Source of the DNA: Dryas octopetala
Taxonomy: Eukaryota; Streptophyta; Magnoliopsida; Rosales; Rosaceae
Assembly (NCBI GenBank): GCA_963921425.1
Contig: OY992838.1
Location: 13,268,001-13,332,000 of the forward strand
DNA: 64,000 bases
Direction of reading: 5' to 3'
Both the position numbers and the translations under genes were made by a program. Positions 45,538 through 57,132 of this stretch are shown piece by piece; position 1 is the stretch's first letter, and each line of letters starts with the position of its first letter. A model generated the notes under the pieces. The model made no database searches. It saw only the letters and a list, made by a program, of their open reading frames with translations, and was not told where the DNA came from.

Positions 45538-48500
45538 CTAAGATGAAGAAAGAGGGATTGGCTTTACTGCACTTTGGATTCGACGAAATGCAGTCTTTAC
45601 TCTTTCCTTGAGACCTTCATTTTCACTCTCAACATCACCACTCTGTTTATCAAGCTGTGCCACATTCCCATCAACACTAATTACTAGCTTCCCATTTTCT
45701 CCGGGCTTTACATCCCCAAAGAGTGATACAAGAAGTGCATGAATGACCTTTTCCGTCTTCTTCCCATTTTCTTCCTCAGTTTTTATGTTCTCTGATTCAA
45801 CAACTACCTTAGGGACTTCTCGGTTGATATTCAAAATGAGAGCCACAATGGAGTCCGACACCATGTCACTTATAGGATCTGACGCCCAATGCAGTGAAAT
45901 GTGTTTATCCGTATCCTGCTTCAGAGTCACCCGATCATGCACTCGCAGTGCTGGCACTCCAGACTCCTCATCCACTGAAGACTCTACACTCTCATATATT
46001 TGCTTAAGCCGATGCTTTATCACACTGAAGCCACTAGCATATGGGATGGTAATCCGTTGAGTGACATTTGCCGTGGACAGCTGTGAGAAGACATGAAGGT
46101 CGTCAGAAGCCATTATTTGATGACTGAATCCCTTTTTAACCAGTAAACTGCTGACATTGTCACCAACTTCTGGGGTTTTCTCAGCAAGCCTTCCAATAGC
46201 TTTTGCCATTTTCTGCAAGTTAAACAACATTTCAACAGACTGACAATTCTTTGGGGTCAGGATTTTGGTGTTACGGTCAGCAAATTGGGTCATGAGCTTC
46301 TGTTTAAGCCTTCCCATCTCATTAGCTTCTCCATGAACAAGGATTATGTTAGGAGGCCTCAGCTCTTCCAAAAATGCAGTTGTCTGAACAGAGTCTGCAT
46401 GAGCAGAGAATGAAATGTAATGGACCTGCATGTTGAGAGGAGCAGTGAGTCCATTCATATGGGTTACCTCTTTCGGTTCATTGATGATTGTTTTAGCTAG
46501 TGTCCCCTCAACCACATAACCCGGAATAACACAAGCATTTTTCTTATCAGAGCACCACTTATCAAATAGCTGCCTTGACAGCCCGCTCTGGAGGCCACCA
46601 GGGCTTGCCATCACCACCGATGGGCCTACATCTTTTAAATTCTCAATACTCTTTAGGGGTGATATGTACTTGAAGATGAAGGGATTTGACTTTGCATTGC
46701 GGATCCTGTCGTTCATGGAAAGGGTGTATGTCTCATAAACAGACAAACATCTTTTTGCCAGTGGGGAAGCATAATATATAGGAATATTTTGGAGCTCAGG
46801 ATGGTTTGACCAATACTCATCAAGGATCAGAAGAAGTTCTTGGGCACGGCCAAGTGCATATGCAGGAATTAAGACACGACCCCCTTGAGAGATGGTTGAG
46901 TGGATAACATCAGTGAACCGCTTCTCTCGGATGTGCCGAGGTTGATGGTGTTGGACACCATATGTGGATTCAATAATGCATATATCAGGGGAGAACTGTG
47001 GGGTCTCAGCAGCACAGAGATGCCGGTCTTCTTCACGTGAATAATCTCCAGTGTACAGGACTCTAACACCGGCAATATCAACCATAAACATAGCAGCACC
47101 AAGGACATGACCGGCAGTGTAGCACCAAAATCGAATGCCCTCAACCTCTACTGTTTGATGGAAATCAATAACCTGCAGTGACCATGCAGTCAGACAACAA
47201 TTAGAGAAAATCTTTCATGTCTCGCTGGGTTTAAAGGATCCAACTGGGAATTTTGGTGGAGAGAAAACATACATCCCATATTAAACAGAGCAACAAACAT
47301 TTCTAGTGATGGAAAATTTTGGTTGGTTCAAAGATGCATCATGGAAAACAGCATAAATCAACATTAATATTAATCTGTGATAGGTTGGTTCAGTTGGGAA
47401 CAAAAAAGGTGGGAATAAAACATTCGTCATGGAAAAAAACAAACCTCAATTTTATCCATTGAGGCATTTATGTCCTGCTCATCGAACAACATATCTTCAA
47501 CTGAAACTTTGCTCACTTTTACATAATCTGTCAAAAGCAACTTGTAGATAGCCTTTGTTGCGTAAGTCATAAAGACTCGACCTTTGAATGTAGTCTATCG
47601 AAAGTTATAGAGATATTAGTTCTCTGGAAACAAAAAAATACAAAGAAATTATACAATAATTCAATCAGAAAGTGAAAACCTTCTTGAGAAAGTAAGGTAG
47701 AGATGCAGCATGATCCAAGTGAAAGCTGCAAGCATAATGTATGACCGAATATTAGTACACTTGAATGAAGAGTAATAAAATTATATGAGGTAACCGAAGT
47801 TTTTTATACAAATTAATAGGAATTAATCAGAACATTGCAGCACTTTTGCATAAGAATTTGGCAGCAAAAGGTGAAAGACATATCCGCAACTATGTTGCCA
47901 AAAAAAAGTCAGAAGTATAGAATGCAATGATTGATCATGAAAATACATTGTGCTCACAGATCCTTACCGACAGCCTTGTAATTGTGTATGGTGCATGAAT
48001 TCTCACACATGACACAAAATTTCTATGAAATTGGTCAAGAAGAGCATAGTACAACTGGTCCTAAAAAGAGAGAACCACTTTTATTTTCCTCTTTTGTTTT
48101 CCTGATTATTGTGTTTGGGCAGCTTTTGTTACGTTATAGATTATTTTGTTTTGGTTTTATGTCTACTGTAGGAATGTAGGATGAAGATTATAGCTCTTGT
48201 GGGATGTCGGTCCACTTTGATTGCATTCCTCATTTACTATAACTATAATTGTTATGTTTCCTTTTAAGAAAATGGAAAAGACCGCCCAGGGGAGAGGGGG
48301 GGGGGGGGGGGGGGGGGGGGGTTATGGAATAAATGCAAAGATCATACTCTGTCGATCAAGAAATAGCTGTAGAATACTTGATGTCATTCAAGATTAACCA
48401 AAACCACCCCTTTGGAAAAGAAGGGAACCTCCCTTCGTATCAAAACCCAATTTATGCATCCCTTCGTATCAAAACCCAATTTATGCATCCAGTGGTAAAC

Positions 48501-50730
48501 TCAGGAAACTTCCAAACAAAAGACACCACTAATATGGCCAGAGAACTTAAGATGAAATGTGTAATGAGAAGGAATTCTAAATGATTGAATCAGATACTCA
48601 CTCAAATGAAACATACAACACAAGGAATCTAATTTCTTGAGCTAAGATGGCTTATCAATAGTATTTTAAAAAAACTGATTCCACAAGAAGAAATTCCATG
48701 CCACATAAAATATGGGAGCTATGAGCCTCTAGGGTTTAGGACAAAGAAATAAAGAATCCAAGCTCTCCTGGTTTACTGGTAGAGTCTTGTCAAGAGTTCC
48801 ATACATAAAATTGGGGAGCTACCAGCATAAATCCTAATGAAAGTTGCAAGATCAAGCTGCCAGTAGCACACTTGCAGACATAGTAAGTAGCTAAAGAGTC
48901 ATTTAATCTGACGTCAAATAATTCAAATTAATTACTTTTCTATGAGTTCCTCGACAAACAACCCTTACCTTAACTCTTCCACCCCTAATTGGAGGGATTT
49001 GCTGCAATTAAAAACTATGCAATATAAATATCCTCTTTAAAGCGCTAGAAGTAGTTAGCAAACAAAAGGCTAAGGATATTGAGATGCTTCTCTGAAGAAT
49101 TCATGATATATGATTTGAATTTCTTATGCAATAATAAACTTATAAAAGTAATCATATTTTAAAGAGCTCACCTATATAAAATTCTTATGTAATAATAAAT
49201 ATGCCTTAACAAATCTTATTAACAACACATCCCTCTTGTACCATATCCAACCTTTCCAGGATCTCTCATTCTGCACACACAATCATATTAATATCCGACA
49301 TCCATACCTAGTCTTGACAGACTAGAATGTGCCTATAAGTAGCTTCTGTATATCAATGTACCTTAAATTAACTCTTTCATTTCAATGGAAAACAAGTTTG
49401 AACAATTATTTTACCGAGCTATGAAGCTTTATTTGAAGATTATGTGATGCAATCTGGCCCCAAGTGATTCCCAAGGAATTTAAATGCGATACATAACAAT
49501 TGTCTTTTTTTTTCCTTCCTCTTCCTTGATTTACATTCCCACATTAGTGTGATTGCATTAAATACCAAACAGAACTTTGACCAAGTCTGAGTTTCGTGCA
49601 AACAAAAAATAACAAAACCTTTCCGGTTTCCACCTATTTCTAAACCTTGAAGCCATAATAATCCATTCTACCTTTGGAAAATCAAAACCACAATTGATTC
49701 CCATGATTGGTCATTAATTCAACTCCAGACATAACTTTTTACCACTACAAAAACCATCGCTGGAGTCTTTCTTGGCACTAGCTATGGAATTCATTCTACA
49801 TCATTTGGTGTAAAAGTCCTTTGTTGTAAATATGTTATGGTATTGGAGATTTGTGTAAATTTAGCATTAGATGTACTTGTCCTACATTAGACAAAATCTT
49901 TTCAATTGATAAGAAAATCAAGGGAACAAGCACAAGGAGTTAAGGGGAAAAAAAAAAGGAAAGGTTTATATTTTAAAAGGCCAGCTCTTAGTTAGAGAAA
50001 GATTTTGATCTCATGAAAGGAGATTTCCTACAAGAATTCATCTCTTTTAACTCAAAAAAAGAAAGACAAAGAGAAAGAAAGGTAAAGTAAGTTTAACTCA
50101 ACCAGAGGAAACATGTAACGGATTAGCTCATTGTATGCAATCAATTAAAATAAGAATCTTCTTGACCTAATGTGTCATGTGACTTATGTCTGATATAATA
50201 TGGCAAAAGCTTTTCAATAAAGCTCCAGATTTTGTTTATCAATTCACAAACTGACACCTAAAATACTACATCTGCAGGAGGACATTATAGTATTTGAGTT
50301 ATGAGTCATGCAATCAATAAAATAAATAGAAAATGAAAAATACATACTGCGTTATGAGAAGGACATCAACTGCAGAAGGATCAATCTCATCAAAGTATGG
50401 CAAGGCAGCCATGCCGGAGTAAGCAGGTTGAATTCCACAATCAAACTATCATTCATGGTTAGATGACCCACAACCACAGAGGCAAGGAAGAAGAGAAAAT
50501 TAAAGTCAGGAAAAGTGAAGAGCAATAATTCCAGATCCAACATTTAAAAAATAACAAAGCATTGTCTGTTAATGGCGTACCAACACAGTTTTCCCCTTGT
50601 AGGTCATGTGCACACAAGACCGGCCGACTTCGTTACCTGCCCCTAAAGGAGTTACAATAAGTTTATCATCTTCTCTTGCTGCAGACGCATCACGCCGCTT
50701 AAGGGGTGGCGGTTGTCCCATTGAAGCCAT
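45538..50730 (-). CDS. CPSF73-I: CPSF73-I polyadenylation endonuclease, copy 2
   Basis: Same five-exon structure as copy 1 (50730-50581, 50445-50348, 47725-47680, 47594-47445, 47172-45538), 692 residues, all GT-AG junctions in frame. All metal and catalytic residues (HFHLDH 83-88, His170, Asp191, Glu216, His406, His428) remain. Differences from copy 1 include His56Gln in the conserved GIHP motif, Ile76Val, Glu97Lys, Arg201Cys, Phe253Tyr, Phe327Leu, Ser340Gly and Leu386His, plus several in the C-terminal domain. His56Gln and Leu386His depart from the Arabidopsis residue; Ser340Gly is the family state. The 303-bp 5'-UTR intron is kept (51045-50743). About 0.2 kb just past the stop codon is deleted compared with copy 1, and intron 2 carries about 0.9 kb more. 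It could be functional, specialised or on the way to loss. Confidence 0.93.
48181..49105. other. Intron 2 segment present only in CPSF73-I copy 2
   Basis: Copy 1 goes from GGAATGTAGGAT to TTCATGATATATG with six intervening bases (about 40617-40640); copy 2 has about 0.9 kb here. No target duplication or terminal repeats are seen, so a deletion in copy 1 is likelier than an insertion in copy 2. It holds a 26-base G-run and a 31-bp tandem repeat (48431-48491). No coding. Confidence 0.7.
48296..48321 (+). repeat. 26-base poly(G) run
   Basis: Uninterrupted Gs following GGGGAGA, the longest G homopolymer in the window, on the non-template strand relative to the minus-strand gene. Length could be affected by sequencing error. 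Confidence 0.8.
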
Positions 50731-51268
50731 CTTTCAATCAAACTGAAAGATAAATGCACCAAAAGACTTCAAATTCCAAACTAGAATAATAATCTACACT
50801 CATTCATATATATGCTGCAGTACCCAATTCCTTTTTAGACTCATAACTGAAACCCATAAGACAAAAACGTAGACGAATTGAAATTTTGCATGAAACAAAG
50901 TTTAACAGTTCTTGCTTCTGTGGACATTTGAATAAACAGATAAATGAAAAGACAACTGGACCCTAACACAGCACTTAACTCAATGGAAGACCGAAAAAAT
51001 ACATAAATACATAAAACCCAAAACACAGAATGTTCCATTGCTTACCTTAGTCTTCGTCAATATTCTCAGAAACCAAAAATAATAAGGAAGAAAGGAAAAT
51101 GAAAGAGAAAGAAAGAGAAAAAAGGGTGTGAAATCTTGTAACGGGTTAAGGTCAGAGGCTTACAGCGGGATTGCTTATTATTGTATTCAAATAAGGCAGA
51201 GAGGAAAACGAGAGAGAGGTCAGTGCTGTGAAGGATTCTCAGAATGCAGAGAGAGAATGAGAGAGGTT

Positions 51269-51277
51269 AAACCCTAA
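51269..51277 (-). promoter_or_regulatory. Telo-box in the CPSF73-I copy 2 promoter or leader
   Basis: AAACCCTAA on the plus strand in the same context as in copy 1; the flanking promoter and CT-rich leader are also kept, so copy 2 probably retains a working promoter. Confidence 0.55.
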
Positions 51278-51384
51278 TTGCACCAGACTGCAGTGCTGAA
51301 CTCGTTGTGGTCTGAACTCAAAGCTGATTTTTGTTTTTCCCCTCTTTAAGCAAAAAACCCCAAAATACAAAAAAAAAGGGAAAT

Positions 51385-51392
51385 AAAAAAAA
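51385..51392 (-). terminator. RNA polymerase III terminator of tRNA-Arg
   Basis: Eight As on the plus strand, hence T8 on the minus strand, starting two bases beyond the tRNA 3' end. T-runs of this length end Pol III transcription. Confidence 0.75.
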
Positions 51393-51393
51393 T

Positions 51394-51466
51394 CGACCAC
51401 AGTGGGAGTCGAACCCACGACCTTCTGATCCGAAGTCAGACGCGCTATCCACTGCGCTATGCGGTC
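51394..51466 (-). tRNA. tRNA-Arg(UCG)
   Basis: 73 bases on the minus strand from GACCGCATAGCGCAGTGG. The acceptor stem GACCGCA pairs with TGTGGTC (one G-T), the anticodon stem TCTGA/TCAGA encloses CTTCGGA with anticodon TCG (plus-strand CGA at 51431-51433), and the T-arm GTGGG-TTCGACT-CCCAC is perfect. A-box TAGCGCAGTGG and B-box GGTTCGACTCC are intact, there is no intron, and the discriminator base is G. It decodes CGA codons. It lies upstream of and on the same strand as CPSF73-I copy 2, about 110 bases beyond the telo-box leader. Confidence 0.95.
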
Positions 51467-51565
51467 AGATTTTAAATTATTACCTTTCAAAGTTATATAA
51501 TGTGCTATTAAGCTTTACATGCTTTATCAATTACTATTAGTCAAGGCGAATCCGTGATATTCTGT

Positions 51566-51884
51566 TTTTGACACAAATTTTCAATAGAACTCATTCCATA
51601 TAGGATTTCAATGATCTGAATCGTCTATTTTTTAGGTCTCCATTAAAATATCATTCTTGCAAAAAATTAGGTAAATCAGAAATCTTTTACCTACAAAAAT
51701 TAAATAATCAACAAAATAAATACTTGAAATGTTAACCATTTAATCTTATATGGTAAATGATTTCCAATTTACTTAATTTTTTGAAAGGATAATTTCTTAA
51801 TGGAGATCTAAAAAATAGACGGTTTGAATTGTTGAAATCCTATATAGAATAGGCCCTATTGAAAACTTATGTCAAAACTTGTGT
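51566..51884. mobile_element. Fold-back MITE, about 320 bp
   Basis: Nearly the whole element is an inverted repeat: TTCAATAGAACTCATTCCAT, ATAGGATTTCAATGATC and GTCTATTTTTTAGGTCTCCA on the left match the complements of the right end (for example GAGATCTAAAAAATAGACGG at 51802). The arm motif TTTTTTAG.TCTCCATT.AAA.ATCAT resembles the repeats at 2111-3140. No coding. Confidence 0.75.
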
Positions 51885-52808
51885 AAAAAATATGATGTTA
51901 TAGATCATTCTTCTTGTTTTTTCAGTGTCTGGCATTATTCTTACTAATGTCAGTATACTTCAATGTGCAATGTACTTTTCTCAACCGGTAGTTGGGACTG
52001 GGATTTGGGAAGCTCCAGTTTTAATGAACTTCTGTGCAATTCAAATGTGCGCTCATTCCCAGGTCAAAGTTGTTTCCTTACAAATTGGACCAAAGTTCAA
52101 TCTAGCAATTTGTTTCCAAGAGCATATTAGGAGACAAAACCACACTTTTTTTTCCTAAGAAAATCCACCTTCAATCCTTTTAATTGAAATGTACAACTGC
52201 TACATATCAATGCAGCACAATTCTTGTAGCAATTCATGCAATAATCTTGGCCTTTGCCTTTGAAGTAAATACATCCACCATAAACTTTGGAATCCGTTTC
52301 TAGAACAATTAGGACTGGCATGGTTCGGTAGGAAATACCATTCGGGGACAAGGCAACTTCGTATCACTCAAAGCCCAAAGGCATTGCTTCTACTTCCATT
52401 GATTACAAATGAAAAACCGTTTATTTGCTGGAGTCATTATATGAGTCCTGAGATATGAACATTTACATTACAATTAACAAGAATTGCTGAATACGCTGCC
52501 TTGGCATTTGAATAAAGGCATGCTCAGTTGGACAGTTCAGAAGTTGTATGGAAACAACCTCTCCCTGTGAAAGCTAACCACACTGTACATCACAATGCTA
52601 GACTGCAAGATCTGGGTCACAATTTGTATCGAATTAACAAATTGTTGGAGTTTCCAAAGTGATGCATTCTCAAAGAGACGGATATTCTTCTCGCTAATCA
52701 ACGATTATTATAACCTTTTGTACAAGCTTTCCAAACAGTAGTCATGTGCATTTGAATTTGTTGGAACTCAGATATTGGTACCCTGATTTCCAAGTTTTAA
52801 TTAACCAG
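51885..52808. other. Spacer and probable 3' UTR of the PLD gene
   Basis: The right part is presumed 3' UTR of the minus-strand PLD. Open frames at 51925-52158 (plus) and 52127-52351 (minus) match no family I know. Confidence 0.35.
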
Positions 52809-55800
52809 TTATGTTGTTAGAGCATCAGGAAGACTGGTGGGTGCTCCAAGAATTTTACCACCAACATCAGGAAATGACTCAAATCCGGGCAATGAACTGA
52901 CTTGTCCATCTCTGCCAATTTTAACTGGGTACTGCATCAAGTGGCCCTTCATCTCCCTGTGCTCTTCAGCCACAAATGCTTTCCAGTTATGTTTGGCGAT
53001 CTCATTAACACGCTTACAGCATTCAAGGCTCTGAGGTTCACGAAAAGTTTCCTCAACTCCACCAAGGTGCTCAGCCCACAGAGACATCCGATACCCATAT
53101 ACCTGCATCCAACCAAAGTTTCCATCAATAAATATGGAAAGGAAAGCATGCATTGATTCAAAACTAGTTTTGAAATTATCGACATTGTTTTGAACTCTTT
53201 AGTTGTCTTTGCAGCTCAAATTGTTGCTTTTAGGTTTAGAAGAGTTTCTTTTCAGTTACTTGAACAGCTACTAATGCCTGCTGGCTGCTGTTGAGTCACT
53301 TATGAAACTATAAAAAGAAATTATGATGATGAAAACAGTGTTGTTGGCACTAAACTTAGATTTTTTTTTATTCATATTTCATGTCCTCAGAGTCCCTCTC
53401 AATTATCTCAGTGCTTGGAGCGCCATCCACCTATCATTGCATAATATTTTCATTAATCGGGTGTCAAGTTCTGCTCAAGAACTTCAACGTTTTTATTAAC
53501 ACGTTGACTTTTTACAGATCACACAGCAATTTCATCGATATAAATGACTGTATCACATGATAGATATTTTGTTTTGTAATATTTTATCCATCTATTTTAT
53601 TTAAAACAAATATAAATGAATTTGGATAAAAATAAATACAGTAAATTGATTATTTTCAATCAACAATTCTTTGTGCAAGACATCCATTTTTTAATTAAAG
53701 AACGAACGCTTATATTTTATGGCTTTTTTTTCTCCCACCTTTTGATCTTATTCTTGGCAGGGTGCCAGGGTTTAATACTTTAACATATAAATGTCAATTA
53801 GACCTGTTCCTCAATTTTAACTCTCATGGTTTTGGCTCTCGTTCCTTGGTTAGATTTTAGGTTTTAAACGGGATATTCTATACCCTAAAATACAGAACCC
53901 TATATGGCTATACCCTAAATGTTGAACCCTGTCAAGAATGGAATAAAAATGGCAAAAAATCATAAAAAGACCCCCGTCGGTTCTTTGGTTAAAGAACCAA
54001 CGTCCTGCACTGAGAATTTTTTCTATTTTCAGAAATTATACATTATGGAAATCTGATGAGTAATTAGAGTTGGAGAGTTGATATGGCCAAAAAAAAAAAA
54101 GAGTTGGTGAGTTGATGAAGGGTTTCAAACCTGGCCATGTGGATGAAGACTCTTTCCAGCTGCCCATGAATGATGTGGTTGGTAAGCACCCATAGCAATT
54201 TCTGTGTCCCTTGAACCATCCATGGATCTTTGGTTAATGTTTGCAGATCCCATTATTACAAACTCATCATCAACTATCATCCCTTTGGCATGAACATAAA
54301 TCATAAACCGGCGGTACTTTTGAGTTAATGCCTGTTAACAAGAATTAAAAAAAAAAAAAAAATTGCACATTAAGTGGCTTTTTGTTTATTGCTAGTCATT
54401 GGAAACTGACAAACTGTGGATGCATTTGGGGTGTAGTAAATTTACTAGAATGGAAAAAGGAGCATACCAGTCCACGATTATCGGTTGGAATTGTTTTGGA
54501 TGAACTTTTTGGAGATGGAGCTTCACGCTTACCAAGGCAGTAAAAGTTCAGATAATCCCGTGGATGATACTGGTCAGATAGGCCTGCATCTTCAAGGGCA
54601 TTTGTAACAAGCTGGTACATCATAGCCATTGTCTGTCCCTGTGGTAATATAGATCGAAAACTAAATTTAGAATCAGAGATATGTGCTTAGCATGATGGCC
54701 TGTTATCTAAAAGACTTCACCACCAGAAAATGATGCAGATGCAGAGGTTCTATGAACTTAAATCAGCTCAAGACCATGATTGGAAAGATAAAGTGAAAAT
54801 AACAAAAAGTTCACGATTCACCCTAAATCTGATAGCTCAATAAAAGCCATAACATCTTGTTTGGCCCTCACCCAAAACTAATTGGCGACAAGTGAAGAGG
54901 CCTGTGATATTATAAATTGTAACTCAAGGCTTTACATTCTTGTGTGGTTGATGCCATGTAAAGGTTGGAGCATCCAACCCAAAACCTATTGACAATGAGT
55001 GAAAAGGCCCAAGACATTATTCATTGGAAGACAAGGCCTCACATTCCCGATGTGGGATATTCTCTCAACACACTTCCTCACCTGTGGTGTGACTTAAGCC
55101 AAACACGTGGACACGTGTGGCCGTTGGGCCTAACACATGGATTGCTTGCTTTGATGCCATGTAGAAATTTAAGAATCCAACCCAAAACTACTTGGTGACA
55201 GGTTGAGAGGCCCATGGTATTATAAATTGTAACGCAAGGTTTTGCATTGCCGATGTGGGATATCTCTCAAAAATTATAAATAACAAGATCATACCAAGAT
55301 CAATCACAAAGAAAGGTAAAGTAACTGTTAGCGCATGTACAGCTGTAGTTGACTTATTTGTATTAGGAAAGTTTGTTAGTAGTTAATTAGATTTCCTGTA
55401 ATTACTACGAAATTAGTACTTTCCTTTTTTGTGTATTTTGTACAGTATTAAATCCGCCTAAGGAGAAGAATAAAATGCACTCTGAATTTTACCCAATATT
55501 GCTACACAGTAACAACCAAGTCCAAACAATCATTACATTCAAATTTAGCCACACACGAGAAAGTATGCAGAGAAATATTTTGAATATACTTGGAAGGTCA
55601 AGAAAAAAGAGAGTTCCATATATTGTTGCAAATGACAGAATGGTCTAACCTGCCAGTATAAAATTTCCTGAACAGCCGAGGTAGTTGGGGTACCCTCTGG
55701 CCACATGGGTATTACTACATACACAGAGAAACGCTCATTTGCTTTGATTTTGTTGACAATTTTTAGGGCCAATTCCATAGGGACCAAGTTATCTGCACCT

Positions 55801-57083
55801 GTTATAGAACTGAGATCTCAAACATATGTCCTAAAAATGTGGTGGTGATATTGCAAAATATGTAAGGAGAAAGCAAAATTGTATGTTCAAAGGCCATTAA
55901 GTGCAAACAAAAGATGCTAAGGATATTTGGATTTAGCATCTTCAACATCAGAAAGAATTTGGGTTTTAGCATATTCAGATATTAGCAAGAATGTTTTAAG
56001 AACATTCAAAGTCTTATTTCTATATACCGAAGAACCAGAAGGAAATAAAATAGAAACAAAGAGAAAAAAAAAATGACCTAAGAAGTGACATGCAGCTGAC
56101 ATCAGCTTCTTTGATTGTTAAGAAATCAAAATTCAAACTGTAAGGCAATATTTCGTAATTGGCAATTTCATAGCCCAAAACTTGTGTATGTAAGGTGTCA
56201 AGTCAAGTCTAGTTGAGTATTAGTTGTGAGGATTTATTGAAGAACATCTACGTAAGCTCATGTCTAGCCTATGGGCATAATTCCAAGGTAACGTACTAAG
56301 TTCATAATCTCAAATATAAAGTAAGACTTTGAGACCTAGCTTCATCCACTCTTAGGTGGTTAGGCACTTTCATACACTTTGCATGCATGTTTTATAATCT
56401 GGTTTTATGTTGTTAAGGTTGTCTTTCTGTTTGGTTTAGAATACAAAGTGAATTTGGGTTGAAAACTGCTCAAAATAAATATGCAGAATCAGCAAAACTC
56501 GCTCAAGAAATTTTTGTATTAGATAGGCTGCAAGTAAAGCTTTTAATCATAGCTTGTATGGTTATGTCCAAAAAAATTAGATAACATGGTCTGTCTAGTT
56601 GATAAGTATAGTTATGTTGTTTCTTTTCACAACCAAACCATTTGAACAAAGAACCAATATACTAATAAGATTCAGATTAGGAATACAATCTCCAACTAAA
56701 CGTGAGTAGTTAACACAAATACTTTGACAATACTGTAGATATAAATATATACATATATATATAATGAAAAGTAGAAGGGAAAACTGAGTATTGTAAAGGG
56801 AAATTTTTAGCAACAGGGAATCCTACTTGTATGTCAGTCGCAATTCAGGATACGACCTTCAAGGTGACTCAAACTAGGACTTAAGCTTCACTTTCGACTC
56901 AAATAAGGATGGACCATCACTTCAGTTAAAACGTCTGACATTTTTTAAGGGTAAAATTGTCATTTCAATTATCATTATAAAATTAAACACTAAAAAGAAA
57001 AAAAAAAAAAGGAGGAGGATGTAGAACTCCTCCCCCAAACCCGACTCTCCCACCCCCCCCCCCCCACGCACTGGCGACCTTTC

Positions 57084-57132
<49 letters not shown>

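Larger units (their letters stand above)
44329..51495. repeat. Duplication unit 2 (CPSF73-I plus intact tRNA-Arg)
   Basis: Direct-orientation counterpart of 36588-43036, starting at AACGAATTTCATACCGGATA and losing similarity just after TATATAATG at about 51500. It also holds the two LINE scraps (about 45050-45215 minus and 45334-45480 plus). Unit 2 is longer because of extra intron sequence at 48181-49105. Confidence 0.95.

Noticed and set aside
36588..51495. The CPSF73-I repeat as a pure assembly artefact
   Set aside because: The copies differ by substitutions in exons, by two large indels and by nested transposons between them; allelic mis-joining is still possible and is listed as a check.
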